A DNA stretch of 64,000 bases, from NCBI GenBank assembly GCA_015698045.1, contig BLAL01000011.1, forward strand, positions 1,924,501 through 1,988,500. The letters are read 5' to 3'. Made by a program: the position numbers and the translations under genes. Positions 47,085-59,387 of this stretch are shown one piece after another; position 1 is the stretch's first letter, and each line of letters begins with the position of its first letter. This DNA is from Rhizophagus clarus (Eukaryota; Glomeromycota; Glomeromycetes; Glomerales; Glomeraceae). The notes beneath the pieces are model-generated. The model saw only the letters and a program-made list of their open reading frames with translations, was not told the DNA's origin and searched no databases.

Positions 47085-47800
47085 TTTTTTTTAAAATTTT
47101 ACGAAATCTAAAAAAATTCTCTATTAAAAATATCTCATACAAATTCTTAAAAAACCTCAAAAAAAAATCTTTATTTCCTATATGAATTTTAGAAAATTAA
47201 AAAAAAAATCATTTTGCACAAATTTACCTTTCATATCTCCAAATTTTTAATTCCATCTTCACGTGATGATTGAGTTAAAGAATAGGTTGTCTTACAACTT
47301 AATTCTAATTAATACATTGGCAAGATAACATCCAAATTGAATGCTGAACGTAAAGAATATTATGATTTAATAGTCTATCACAAAGCTACTTTTGATCTAA
47401 CGAATAATCTGCATCAAATTAATAATCCACATACTGACATACTGTTATAATTTAGCAAATATGACTATATAGTCACTGATTCTATTTTGCTATTGACTGA
47501 CTTTAACTCTATGTCATTACACCAGCCATCATCCCTTCCCATTAATTGTCAAATTTTCATCTTGAACGTACAAAATGATAATAACATATGAATCTCTCTA
47601 TGGATTACTCCTTTTTAGGACAAAGACAAACTGCTTGAGTGTAATATTCTTTATTCTCCTTTAAAGAATTGTCATTTTATATTAATGGATCAGTCCAAAA
47701 TGGAATACCAACTCATTTGAGATGACCACTTGATAATTGTTTAAATTATAATTCTATGGTCATAAACCAAAAAGGTCTTTGCTGAAATCTTCAAATTCGC
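47085..47800. other. Degraded coding-like DNA
   Basis: About 47300-47760 is less AT-rich and reads on the plus strand as short peptides separated by stops (for example ISLWITPF.DKDKLLECNIL and LKNCHFILMDQSKMEYQLI). Probably an old transposon or gene relic; family not recognised. Confidence 0.35.
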
Positions 47801-47810
47801 CACAATATCT

Positions 47811-48240
47811 TAACGATATATTTTCAACATCTTCACGATAACATCACAATTTTTTTAATTGATATCGTGATGATATATTTATGATAATCTTAACGATACC
47901 TTTTCAACATCCTCGCGATATTTGAAATTTGATATCGTTCTGATATCATTCTGATATTATATCGATTTATAGTCTCGATGTCATGATGATGTTGAAATGG
48001 AAATTGTGATGTTATCGTGAAGATGTTGAAAATGTATCGTTAAGATTATCATAAATATATCGTCACAATATCATTTAATATATTGTCACGATATCATTTA
48101 AAAATTAATATTATCGTGAAGTTATTGAAAATGTATCGTTAGGATATTATAATTATGTCGTTATGGTATCATTAAGATCGCTAAATATTTTATTGAAATA
48201 TCATGACAACATTTAAACTGTATCAGGATGATAATGAAAC
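47811..48240. repeat. Large imperfect hairpin of ATCGTGA/TCACGAT motifs
   Basis: CTTAACGATATATTTTCAAC..ATCTTCACGATAACATCACAATTT is mirrored at about 47996-48060 by AATTGTGATGTTATCGTGAA..GATGTTGAAAATGTATCGTT. Further GATATCGTGATGATATAT copies lie in between. Possibly the subterminal region of the nearby transposon. Confidence 0.75.
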
Positions 48241-48409
48241 GTAGTACATACATTCAATAAATTAAATCAATTTTAATTAATTTGTTTATTAATTAATTAA
48301 TATATATATTTTTTATAATGCAATTATGACAATTATGATGTTTTAATTGTTATTTAATTGTTAAATATTGTGAATTACGGTAATTAAAGGAAGAATATCC
48401 CTATCTCTG

Positions 48410-49110
48410 GATAGGATGACATAAAATAACGTGACGATATCGGTTCAACACTAATATTATATTGAAACTTGTTAAAAATGTTGAATTAGAGTGTCTGGAT
48501 TATGGCGCAAGCTTTGCGAAATTAAAGTTACGATCGTACCTGATTAAATTAAGCCGAAACACTTGAACCTAAAAGAAACAGAAGAAACGTTATTATAACG
48601 TTCCTTACAAAAAAAAAAGAAAAAGAAAAAAAAAAAGAAAATTCATATAACATTTCTTACAAAAAAAAAAAAAAAAAAAATATTAAGTTTCGCATCTCTC
48701 TCACCAGAATGTTAACATAAAACAACGTGACGATATTGTTATGACACTAATATTATATTGAAACTTGTTAAAAATGTTGAATTGATAAACCTAAAAGAAA
48801 CAGAAGAAACGTTATTATAACGTTCCTTACAAAAAAAAAGAAAAGAAAAAAAGAAAATTCATATATTCTTACAAAAAAAAAAAAAAATATTAAGTTTCGC
48901 ATCTCTCTCACCGGATGGTTAACATAAAACAACGTGATGATATCATTATGACACTAATATTATTTTGAAACTTGTTTAAAATGTTGAATTGATAAGTTTC
49001 TGATTATGACGCAAGTTTCTGCGAAATTAAAGATACGGTCGTGCCTGGTAAATTACTTAGACATCTCTCTTTCCGAATGCTAATATAAAACAACGTGATG
49101 ATATCATTAT
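48410..49110. repeat. Three direct repeats of ~180-290 bp
   Basis: CATAAAATAACGTGACGATAT / CATAAAACAACGTGACGATA / CATAAAACAACGTGATGATA at about 48420, 48716 and 48925 each begin a repeat with ATTGAAACTTGTTAAAAATG and AGAAACGTTATTATAACGTT. A fourth start is at about 49085. Confidence 0.8.
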
Positions 49111-49823
49111 GACGCTAGAATAATCGCATTCCCAAGTATAAAAAAGAGGGGAAATAATACTATACCAAAACTTTCTTTGCGCACATTTCGAATTTCGTTC
49201 GAATTTCGTCGCAAATATTATTATACACTACTATTAAAAAATTTTTCTTTTTTAAAAAAAAATAATAATAAATAGATAAATAAATAAAAAAATACATTCC
49301 AAATTTCTGTTATATTGTTAAAAAATATTTCTAAACAATATTTGCACAGCGAGAGCTAAAATTTGTAAAACAATTAATATTATTATAAATAACTTTTTGT
49401 TTCGTACCTGTCAAGGTGTCGAATAAACTATTTTTCAATGTTGAGATTACGCTGGAATAAAAAATAGACGCGTATATGATTGTTAATATTATTAAGAAAT
49501 ATTTTAAATAGACTGACAATTAAAATGTAAGTTATTACAGTAAAATGTAGAGAATGGAGTAGAAATAACCATCGTGCGAATGTTTTAACAAACAAACAAT
49601 GATTTTGATTGGATAATCAATACAAAGTCACGTTATCACGTGATAAGTAATGGACCAGTCACGATACCATAACGATATCAAAACAATATTGTTGCATTTA
49701 TTTAATAAAAAAAAGATACTGTATCATTTTGATATTGTTAAAACAATAATGAATTTAATGAGTAAACGTAGTATAAACTTATATGTATATTGTAAATTTA
49801 TTAACATAATATTACTAATAAAG
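49111..49823. other. Non-coding DNA 3' of the transposase
   Basis: Contains CAGTCACGATACCATAACGA at about 49656, similar in motif to the 47.8-48.2 kb hairpin and to the ATCGTGACC motifs starting at 53567. It may mark the transposon end. Small ORFs here look random. Confidence 0.4.
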
Positions 49824-52800
49824 CTATATAGTCGTAAAATAATAATTATTTTTTATCCACAAATCAATTTTCATATCATAGACAAAGTGAACTTTCTGTA
49901 CGTGGTCAATTATTGATATCGGGAAAATTCTTCTCCAGCGAATGTCTTGGCTTGTCTGAATGTGAAAAAGAGGACATTTCAATACGTTGTGAATTCTGTT
50001 AATATTGTCAAACCAATCAATTGTAATAAAGGCATAATATTTATCATCATTGCCTTTGTATTTGAAGATCCCTTTTATAATCGCATAACATTTACCACTG
50101 TCTTCCTCGTGTATTGTTACGACGTCACCAATATGAAGATGTACTTTGGAAAAGACACCATCGCTTTCTTCCATAGTGTATATTGCCAATTCATACCAGC
50201 CCATTTGAGAATATATAAGAGCTGACTTTTGTCCAATGTCCATAAATGAAAGAATCAGCTCAGATTTGAAATTTGGCAAATTTTTCATGATATTTTCACG
50301 ATCCTGACGGGACAAGCTCCTCTTTAAGATAATATTTGTAATAAAATCCACTGGAGATGAAATCGCTATATAAAATAAAATTATGTTAATAATTGCAGAA
50401 ATATTATTATTATAAAATTGTAATACAAACCTTCTTCATTTTCTTCCGGTTCTTGTTCATTTGATACCTTGTCTTCAGTAATATACCAATTAGTCAATAA
50501 ATTTCTAAAATTTGAGGACATAGTAGCGAAACCTCTACAAAGTTGTGATAATCTTTGATCTGCGCCTCCATCTACTAAATGACAAATTGCAAAGAGCGTA
50601 GTATACCGCTTTAACAAGTCTAGCTCGATATTCTTGCAATTTGTTCGTGGTACCATTACTTTAAAGATCTGATGCACCATCTCTTTGATACCAACTTGAG
50701 TGTTTATAAGAGTACCATAAGTCCTTGCATGCACCAGCAAGTGGATATTGATATGCAGGTTTGGTAAGTTAGCAAATTCAGGGAAAACCTAAAGCCACAT
50801 TATTAAATAATATTTTATATATTGATAAATAAAAAATAAAAAATTATATAAGAATTATGAATAATTGTACCTTTGGAAGAATTTTCATTTCTTCTTCAAG
50901 GCATTTTTGTAATTTGTCATACGAATCTAATGTAAACTTGCTTTCAAAAACCATCCTCATTATTTTTGCTACATATACCCAACAAGCAATTATTACATTT
51001 TTCGCCATGTTAATGCGTGATTCTTGAATTCGTCGCAGAATGCTTCTGGATTTATTTTCCTTTAAGCTTGATGTTTCTAAAAAACTATTAAGTATAAAAG
51101 GCATTATCATAGCGAGCCTAAGATAGTCAGACATCATGAAACTAGCATTGTGACTAATTGGATTTGGCAAACGAGACCATTTTTTTGGTTTCTCAAAGTT
51201 CTTCCAGGCTTTGATAAACTCGTCCTCTCCTTTTTGTGAAAATAATTCGCACCTGTGGAAATCAAAAAGCTTTATTAAAAGATTTTGTTTGTTACATATC
51301 TAGCTAAAGTTAATTAAATTCAAAGATCATACGTTAATTTAAGAAGTCGTCCAATCTTCCCAGCAGTTGCATGATATACATCTTGAGGTGTCTGTAGATG
51401 CCTTTCTCTTAGCAGCCTATCCAAAATGCTAGGCCTTGTTCTTAGTCCAAACTCAGTACAAAGTCGTCTTTACCTTGTGGTAGCAGGTTCGTTAAATATC
51501 TCTTTAAATTGATCGTCAGTGATGTGATGATATCTTGATGTTGCTGGTACATCCTGAGAGAAGTTGGTAAGTGATTCTCAAGAGGCTGTACAAGTGCGGC
51601 AACCTTTATTGGCATTATGTCGTAATACACCACATATGTCATTCAGTTGTGGTAAATCAGCAGTTACGACACCTAAACTAGCTATCACCCAAGCATCTTG
51701 GCCATTCACTTCCATTAATTTTCCTTGTTCAAATTCTTTCATTTCAGAAATAAATGGCAACATGAATTCATTGAAATTACCACCGAAAGGAATAAACCCG
51801 AGAACAAAGTGATTTTTGAGCAACTTTCTTTGATGAGCAGGCATATTTCCAAACTGCATATAAACACCTTCTAATGAATGATAAACATTCCTAAATGTTC
51901 CAAAATCATCGTAGTATATGTCCAAAAACAGCTTATAAACCAGAATTGTTGGAGATGGTGGCTGCCTTATGGAAATATATTCCGAAGGATGTTGATAAGA
52001 GAATGTTGCATCACGAATGCGCCAGTGTGTATGATGTTTATAAAGTATTTCAGTAATTCGTAGTGTATCTGCAGCAACCTTTTCTGAAATTTGTGATGTT
52101 GTTATTGTCAAGAATGGTTCATCTTGTAACTAAACTTCTCCAGAAAGAGAGCGATTTTGTCTTAATTCTCCCTTAAAAGTTCCAAGCAAGTCACTATAAT
52201 CTAGAACTTTTTGGATTCTCAGCCGATACTGTTGGTTCTCTTCATTTAATAATATTGCTCTCAATCTGCCAAGTTTTCGCTCATTGTCGTAATAGTAAAC
52301 AAAATTGCCGCATTGGTATATCTCTATTATATACATATGAAAAAAGTGTTAGTCTCTTGTACTTTATTGCTTCGCCTCTCTACCATCAGCTTGCATTTAA
52401 TAAATAATTACCCCCTGATATCATTAATTGTTCTTGACCAAAAAGAGGTGATTCTGTCCATAAGGTACCATGCCAGTACTCGGATTTTGTTTTTGAATCG
52501 ACACCAGCACCAAAATACATTTCCTTTAATAGTGATGGGTTGTTAAGAACATTCCAAATGATATCACTTATTGAAAGTTGATATGCCATCTTTGAATCCT
52601 TTAAAGTTGATGGTGTTTTTTTTGATGAAATTGAGTTAGATTTTGCTGATATTGAGGGAAGAGGAAAACGCTCCCTCCATGCTCGAAATCTCCAAATATT
52701 CTTTACAATATGATCTCTATTAAATTCTGGTCTCATGATAATGTCAACAAGATCTTCATATGCATTTATTGAAATATTATGCTTATAAATCCAACAAAAT

Positions 52801-53333
52801 AAGGCAGCAGTAGTTAAATTTTGAAAATATGGAGCAAAATCACCATCATAAGATGGTAACTTATCTTTAGCCAATGCTTCATCAACGAATAGCTTTTCTT
52901 CTGAGATATCAGAATCATGTCTTTCTTCATTATCTGACGACATTGTTTCATATTCTTCATCACTTTCTAAGGACATTATATAATCGCTTTCTGTTTCATT
53001 CTCTGATGATGTTGAAATCATGTTGGTATCACCTTCTTCATTATTGCTTCATTATTCTAAATCATCATCATTATCGTTTCGTTATTCTAAATGATCATTA
53101 TCGCTTCGTTGTTCTAAATGATCATCATTGCTTCGTTGTTCTAAATCATCACCATTATCGCTTCGCTGTTCTATATGATCATCATCATTTCGTTGTTCTA
53201 AATCATCACCATTATCGCTTCGCTGTTCTATATGATCATCATCACTTCATTGTTCTAAATCATCATCTCCGTCGACATATTCATTATACTCTTCGCCGCT
53301 AATATTATCATCTTCAAAATCTTCTTGTACCAT
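49824..53333 (-). pseudogene. Tnp2/Plavaka-like transposase with C-terminal BAH-like region, several stops
   Basis: Five coding blocks on the minus strand, separated by plausible introns: about 53333-52412, 52323-51335, 51255-50875, 50790-50432 and 50365-49824. Block 1 starts MVQEDFEDDNISGEEYNEY and has acidic repeats, then MSLESDEEYETMSSDNEER and a conserved DGDFAPYFQNLTTAALFCWI. Block 2 is the Tnp2 core (LVYKLFLDIYYDDFGTFRNV, GVYMQFGNMPAHQRKLLKNH, VLGFIPFGGNFNEFMLPFI, NKGCRTCTA). Blocks 3-4 carry DYLRLAMIMPFILNSFLE and KEMVHQIFKVMVPRTNCKN. Block 5 has VHLHIGDVVTIHEEDSGKCY..FKYKGNDDKYYAFITIDWF, which looks like a BAH-type chromatin-reader fold. At least six stop codons (TAA, TGA, TAG) interrupt blocks 1 and 2, while 3-5 are open. 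It is a plain DNA transposon, inactive but young. Confidence 0.8.
53040..53260 (-). repeat. Acidic-repeat minisatellite in transposase N-terminus
   Basis: Units encode DDHIEQRSDNGDDLEQRN-like peptides; about eight copies of an EQR-containing half unit. Some copies have TAA or TGA where sister copies have CAA or CGA. Confidence 0.85.
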
Positions 53334-53566
53334 TTTTTATTGTCATCATTATCCGATAATAAAAATCTGTTGGGCAACCTTCTAAAATTATTACAGATAC
53401 GAAAAGGTAATGTAGCAATATTCGCTTTTCGAGGTTTATTTCGTAACATGGCTATGATAATAATTATAATAAGGAATAATAAAATGAGTAAATTTAAAAA
53501 ATGTCCATGCGCGTTTGTATATTTAATTCATTAACTGCTTTTATAATATTTTTAATTGGAAATCAT

Positions 53567-56500
53567 AGTATCGTGACCTCAGCACATAAACAAAAATTTT
53601 GGGTTAACAAATTTCTCATTAACGGAAATTTTGGGCAATGATCTGGTTACATGTAAAGAAATTTTGTATGAAATTGTGACTGCAGGACATAAACGGAAAT
53701 TTATAAATGGAAATTTATATTGAAATTTTGAGAAAAAAAAATTGTCAATGGTTACATTAGTTCTTGGATCACAGTACATTAATGAAAATCTTGGGAAAAA
53801 TGATCTAAAATTGACGTGTTAACAACAGTTACATGCAAAGAAATTTTGTATGAATATCATGCGTGACTGCAGAACATAAACGGAAATTTAGATTACTAAT
53901 TTCTTAAATTTTGGGAAAATCGACATGCAAAGAAATTTTGTATGAATATTGTGACCGCGGGACATAAACGGAAATTTGAATTGATCGGAAATTTTCTTAA
54001 TGGCTACATTGGTTCTTTACTTACAATGCATTAACGAAGTTTTGAGACAATGATCTGAAGAGTTGACTTCTTTAACGGTTATATGTAAAGGAATTTATAT
54101 GAATATTGTGACCGCAGGACATAAGCGGAAATTTAGATCATCGAATTTTGGGATAATTGATCGGAAAAAAAATTCGTTAATAGTTAGTTACATTAACTAA
54201 TGAATTATATAATGAACAACATCGTAACTATAGAAATTTGGGTTAACAAAGCTCTTGAATTTAGGATTGATGTTTTGACGATTACATGTAAAGAAATTTA
54301 TATAGGCTGCTGAACATAACGGAAATTGGTTAATAAAGCTTTTCTGAAAAATTGACATTACATTTTAAGAATATCGTGATCGCAGCACATTTAGACAAGA
54401 CAAATGATCAGAAAAAAATTGTTAGCAATTCGTGTTCCAGTTTATATGAAATTTTGATTTTTATGATTTTAAATTATTACAATCAATTATTATGATAAAA
54501 TCACTAGTTGTGAGCTTTACGGATATATACAATTATAAAATTACATAAGATTTATTTTTTTATTGAAATAAATTGAAAAGAAGGTGGATATAATATTGTG
54601 CGGTATTGTAATGAGATATTAATTTCATATAATGGCAATATCAATTCTAATAAATAATTTTAAAGTGTTAAATATTTCAAATTATCACAAAATATTAAAG
54701 AATCAAATGATCATACTTTTTTCACCATTCGAGCCCAGTCTTTCATGGTCTTCGCTCAGTTGTTACGAGACAGACGTTTCCATTTTTTTTTAATGTTGGT
54801 CTGGAGAAGATCATTCGATCGGGTTTGTTCTTTTATTAGATTGTCTAGCGAGATCAATATCATATTATCTATATATGAAAGAAACTATTTGAATATTATC
54901 ATACGTTATTTAATGAATTAATATACCAGGTATTTTTTTATTATACCTGTTTCTTCTCTACTAGGTTTGGGAGAGAACATTTTCTTTCTATCTTTTTTTT
55001 ATTAGAAATCTAAAAACTCTGATCTGAGATGTGGTATTTTTATATGTAACTGATAAGATATGGACAGTCAAACTTTAAAAAAAATATCAATTGAATTCTT
55101 TGGGAAAAAAGCACAAAGTAAATTTTTTTATAATATTACGACTGTGATATCATGACTGCATTATATAAAAGGAAATTTGGGTCAACAACTTGAAAAGTTT
55201 TTTTTAAAACTTCATTACATAATTCTGAGATAGAGAACTAATGTAACAAATTCTGTCAATGCGCTGCAGATAAAAATCAATGTAACCATTAACAATTTTT
55301 TCTCCTGATCAATTATTGATCTAAATTTCCATTTATTTATCACGACCACGATATTCATGTCAAATTTTTCAAATTATTACCCTAAATTCCACCAATGTGC
55401 TGCAGATAAAGATTTTTTGCAGATAAAGAATCAACAGAACTGTTGACAAAATTTTTTTCCGATCAATTTTTTGATCTAAATTTCTGTTCATGTCCTGCGA
55501 TCACCTTACATGTAACCGCAATTTTTCGATTTCCCAAAATTTCATCAATTTACTTTACATTGCATTAATATTGCACTGTTAAATATTTAATATAATATTT
55601 TTTTTATTAAGATTAAAAGAATAGTTAATAATTTATTATCAATTCTAATTATTAAAATAAATATATAATATATTAAACTTATGAAAAAATGTACTCTATT
55701 TAAGTATTAGGACAGCATAATATAGTACGTACAGTATAATTCTTCAACCCTGATTATGTAACCATTAACAAATTTTTCTCCTGATCAATTATCCCAAAAA
55801 TCCATTTATGTCCTGCGATCATGATATTCACGTCAAATTTTTCAGATTACCCCTGAATTCTATCAATGCGCTGCAGATAAAAAATCAATGTAATCATTAA
55901 CAATTTTTTTCTGGTCAATTATTGATCTAAATTTCTATTTATTTATTGCGACCACGATATTCATGCCAAATTTTTCAGATCATTACCCTAGATTCCACAA
56001 ATGTGCTGCAGATAAAGATCTTTTGCAGATAAAGAATCAACAGAACTGTTGACAAAATTTTTTTCCGATCAATTTGTTGATCTAAATTTCTGTTCATGTC
56101 CTGCGATCACCTTACATGTAACCGCAATTTTTCCATTTCCCAAAATTTCATCAATTTACTGTATACATTGCACTAATATTGTATTGTTAAATATTTAATA
56201 TAATATTTTTTCTATTAAGATTAAAAGAATAGTTAATAATTTATTATCAATCCTAATTATTAAAATAAATATATAATATATTAAACATATGAAAAAATGT
56301 ACTCTATTTAAGTATTAGGACAGCATAGTAATATAGTATGTACAGTATAATTCTTTAACCCTGATTATGTAAACATTAACAAATTTTTTCTCCTGATCAA
56401 TTATCCCGAAAATCTGTTTATGTCTTGCGATCATGATATTCATATCAAATTTTTCAGATTACCCCTGAATTCTATCAATGCGCTGCAGATAAAAAATCAA

Positions 56501-57380
56501 TGTAACCATTAATAATTTTTTCTGATCAATTATTGATCTAAATTTCTATTTATTTATTGCGACCACGATATTCATGTCAAATTTTTCAGATCATTACTCT
56601 AGATTCCACCAATGTGCTGCAAATAAAGATCTTTTGCAGATAAAGAATCAACAGAACTGTTGACAAAATTTTTCTGACCAATTTTTTAATCTAAATTTCT
56701 ATTTATGTTCTGCGATCACCTTACATGTAACCGCAATTTTTCCATTGCCCAAATTTCATTAATGTACTGTAAACATTGCATTAATATTGCACTGTTAAAT
56801 ATTTAATATAATATTTTTTCTATTTAGATTAGATTAAAAGAACAATCCTAATTATTAAAATAAATATATAATATATTAAACTTATGAAAAAAATGTACTC
56901 TATTTAAGTATTAGGACAGCATAATATAGTACGTACAGTATAATTCTTCAACTCTGATTATGTAACCATTAACAAATTTTTTCTCCTGATCAATTATCCC
57001 AAAAATCCGTTTATGTCCTGTGATCACAATATTCATATAAAGTTTCTTTACTTGTAACCGTTAATATTGCTCGAAATTACCATTAATGTTCTGTGAACAA
57101 AGAACTAATATACCCATTAAGGATTTTTCTGATCAATTATTCCAATAATTTAAAAATTTTGTTGGCCAAATTTCCGTTTATGTCCTACAGTTACGATACT
57201 CATATATAATTTCTTTACATGTAACCGTTAAGACGTCAAATTTTTCCAAAATTTTCGTCATAAAGAATCAATGTAACCATTAACAAATTCTTCCGATCAA
57301 CTATCCAAGATTTAATGTAACTATGAACGTTTTTTTTGAGAATGCTAACCCAATTTCCTTTTATGTGCTGCGGTCACGAT
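53567..57380. mobile_element. Non-autonomous element D with long inverted subterminal repeats
   Basis: Left end ATCGTGACCTCAGCACATAA plus ACAAAAATTTTGGGTTAACA is matched, inverted, at about 57345-57380 (ATCGTGACCGCAGCACATAA then AAGGAAATTGGGTTAGCA). The left 0.85 kb repeats GTGACCGCAGGACATAAACG plus GAAATTT about seven times; the right 2 kb has the same motif in the opposite orientation (CATTTATGTCCTGCGATCA). Middle (54.4-55.1 kb) is unique. No gene. Target duplication unresolved. Confidence 0.68.
55230..57060. repeat. Three tandem copies of a ~610-bp unit within element D
   Basis: ATGCGCTGCAGATAAAAA recurs at about 55258, 55866 and 56478, each followed by the same order of motifs: ATTGATCTAAATTTC, CAACAGAACTGTTGACAAAA, ACCTTACATGTAACCGCAAT, AGTATTAGGACAGCATA. 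The third unit has a deletion. Confidence 0.9.
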
Positions 57381-57539
57381 GTAATTTTTTCTTAATATTA
57401 GGAGAAATCTCTATAAATAAATAAAGATGATGCTGTATTTGTTTCGTCAGGAATCACCTATTTCTTTACGTGACGAATCACCTATTTCTTTACGTTGCTA
57501 CTAGCACAATACTGATAAGTACCATCTTGTTTGTTTATC

Positions 57540-59095
57540 ATGACTAAACGCAGAGAAGTAACAGAAAAAGGTAATAATATTATATTTTTGATTTAAAATT
57601 TATATAGTAATTGCGCCTAATACTATTATAATGATACCTAAAAGATATGGCAACAAAAGCTGCAAAGACTACAAAAACTATTCGTACATATGTTGCCAAC
57701 TCTTCACGTGATTATAATAAGGAAAGAGATGAAAGGAGAGAGGAAGGAAGTGAACATGAACAAGATAATTTACATGGATAAGATGTAGATATTGGAGAAG
57801 GTAATAATAGACAAGATGATGATATTGAAAGAATTATTTTGGGTAAATACGTTATAATAATTGTTTTATTATTCAATTGAAATGATATTTCTGCGAATTT
57901 ATTTAAAACTAAATTTACTTCGTTATAATGAAGATATGCTTCCAGAGCAAGAAGAAAGAAATATTGAAAAAGAAAGAAGAGAAAATGAGAAGAAAGAGAT
58001 GGAGAGGAGAGATAAAGAGAGAAGAGAGAAAGAAAGAAGAGAGAAAGAGAGAAGAGAGAAAGAAAGAAGAGAGAGGGGTAAGAAAGAGAAAGATAAAGAA
58101 CAAGAAGAAAATGAAAATGATGAAAGCGGTAAAAGCATAAAATCTGAACATAATTAATGAATATAATTTTATTCTCATTTAATATTACTTCTAGAGAGTG
58201 AAGAAGAAATTCCAGTTCAATTTGGTGCAATGACCAATCAATTGCAAATTTGCAATTGGTTGGTCTTACATCCAAGTGTACTACATCTGGCAAACAAAAT
58301 GCTTGATGCCTCGACGAAGCAGCCATCAACAAATTTGCCACTAACCACTTCGACTTCATCGCCATCTGACAAAGTAAAATCCATTTCTTATTTTGGTTGT
58401 TACATTCTTACCAATTAAGAACAATCGTTATTACACAGAATTACTGATGTATTATGTATTATTGATATTATTACTGTTTAGAATAATTATCGTCTTATTG
58501 ACGAAGAAATGAAATGCCTTTTTTTGCGAACTAGAAATCTGCCCGATCATGCGTTTGATAAAATAACACAAAAAATTTTTGGGCATAATGCTTATCAAAG
58601 TGTGGCGAAGTCAATTAACAAACGATATTATAAATCATTTTCTGACTATCGATATCAATTGAAAAATGTACTTTCAACATTAGTAAAAGAATTTTGACAA
58701 ATTGTAGAAAGGTGATCGATACGTTCATATCGTTATGTTGTTGTTTTATTACAATGATTTAATGTTTTAAATTTTTTTTCTATTAAAGTGGATATACGAA
58801 AAGTTCAGATCCTACCGACGAGAAAGTAAACAATTTCATATCACGTGAGGTGGTTTTAAAGAGAATCTTAAGCCGATACGTTTCAGCTATCGATTTTACA
58901 AAATTATCAGAAACTTCACTAGATAAATTAATAGAATTCTCCAGAAAATGCTTCAAAATAGTCTGGGTTGAAACTGAAAGCGCAAATATCAAAGAAAAGG
59001 TTAAGGAGTTAAATGTTATTACAGAAGATTTAGAAATTCCTTCCCATAGCGGAAGAAACATTGCTAGCTTTTTAAAACTCCATCTTTTTTCATAA
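57540..59095 (+). pseudogene. Unknown six-exon gene with two in-frame stop codons
   Basis: Exons 57540-57570, 57645-57842, 57934-58128, 58195-58373, 58482-58711 and 58789-59095 join with matching phases at GT/AG sites to exactly 380 codons. Codon 56 is TAA (57779) and codon 273 is TGA (58695). Start MTKRREVTEKDMATKAAKTT; a basic, charged repeat KERREKERREKERREKE (about 57990-58070, likely coiled coil); EEEIPVQFGAMTNQLQICNW; MKCLFLRTRNLPDHAFDKIT; YYKSFSDYRYQLKNVLSTLV; then a helical C-terminus (VVLKRILSRYVSAIDFTKLS..LHLFS). No known domain recognised. Possible origins: CAA or CGA to TAA/TGA for the first, TGG or CGA to TGA for the second. Either a very young pseudogene or a gene using readthrough. 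It sits between TIR element D and a Tc1 fragment. Confidence 0.6.
57950..58100 (+). repeat. GA-rich purine tract encoding KERRE repeats
   Basis: About 140 nt of almost pure A/G, with AGAAGAGAGAAAG(A/G)A units of 15 bp; a minisatellite inside exon 3 that could form triplex DNA. Confidence 0.85.
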
Positions 59096-59387
59096 ATACA
59101 GTACATATCACATAAAAGACTGTGATAACATTGATATGTTTTTTATTCCTTTATGATAATAAAGATTACAATATATCATAGCGCCACCACTCTACTAATA
59201 ATTCATGTGACCTGATTTCGCATTGTACGTAGATTTTATTGATTTTTATTGTGCCGTGTTAACCATCTCCTTTTCTTCCCAACTTGTTTACCATTTTTCA
59301 AAGCGAAATATAAAACCACATAGACTAATAAATATTTTTATTTAATATTTTATTTAGTTAAATAACTAGTATAGCGTTTTAATCTTA

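Noticed and set aside
52874-53302. 142-codon plus-strand frame with HHHR repeats
   Set aside because: Complement of the acidic minisatellite in the transposase; starts and ends inside it.
57712-58365. 217-codon minus-strand frame
   Set aside because: Runs across introns of the plus-strand six-exon gene; Ser/Leu/Phe content is the complement of the GA-rich repeat.
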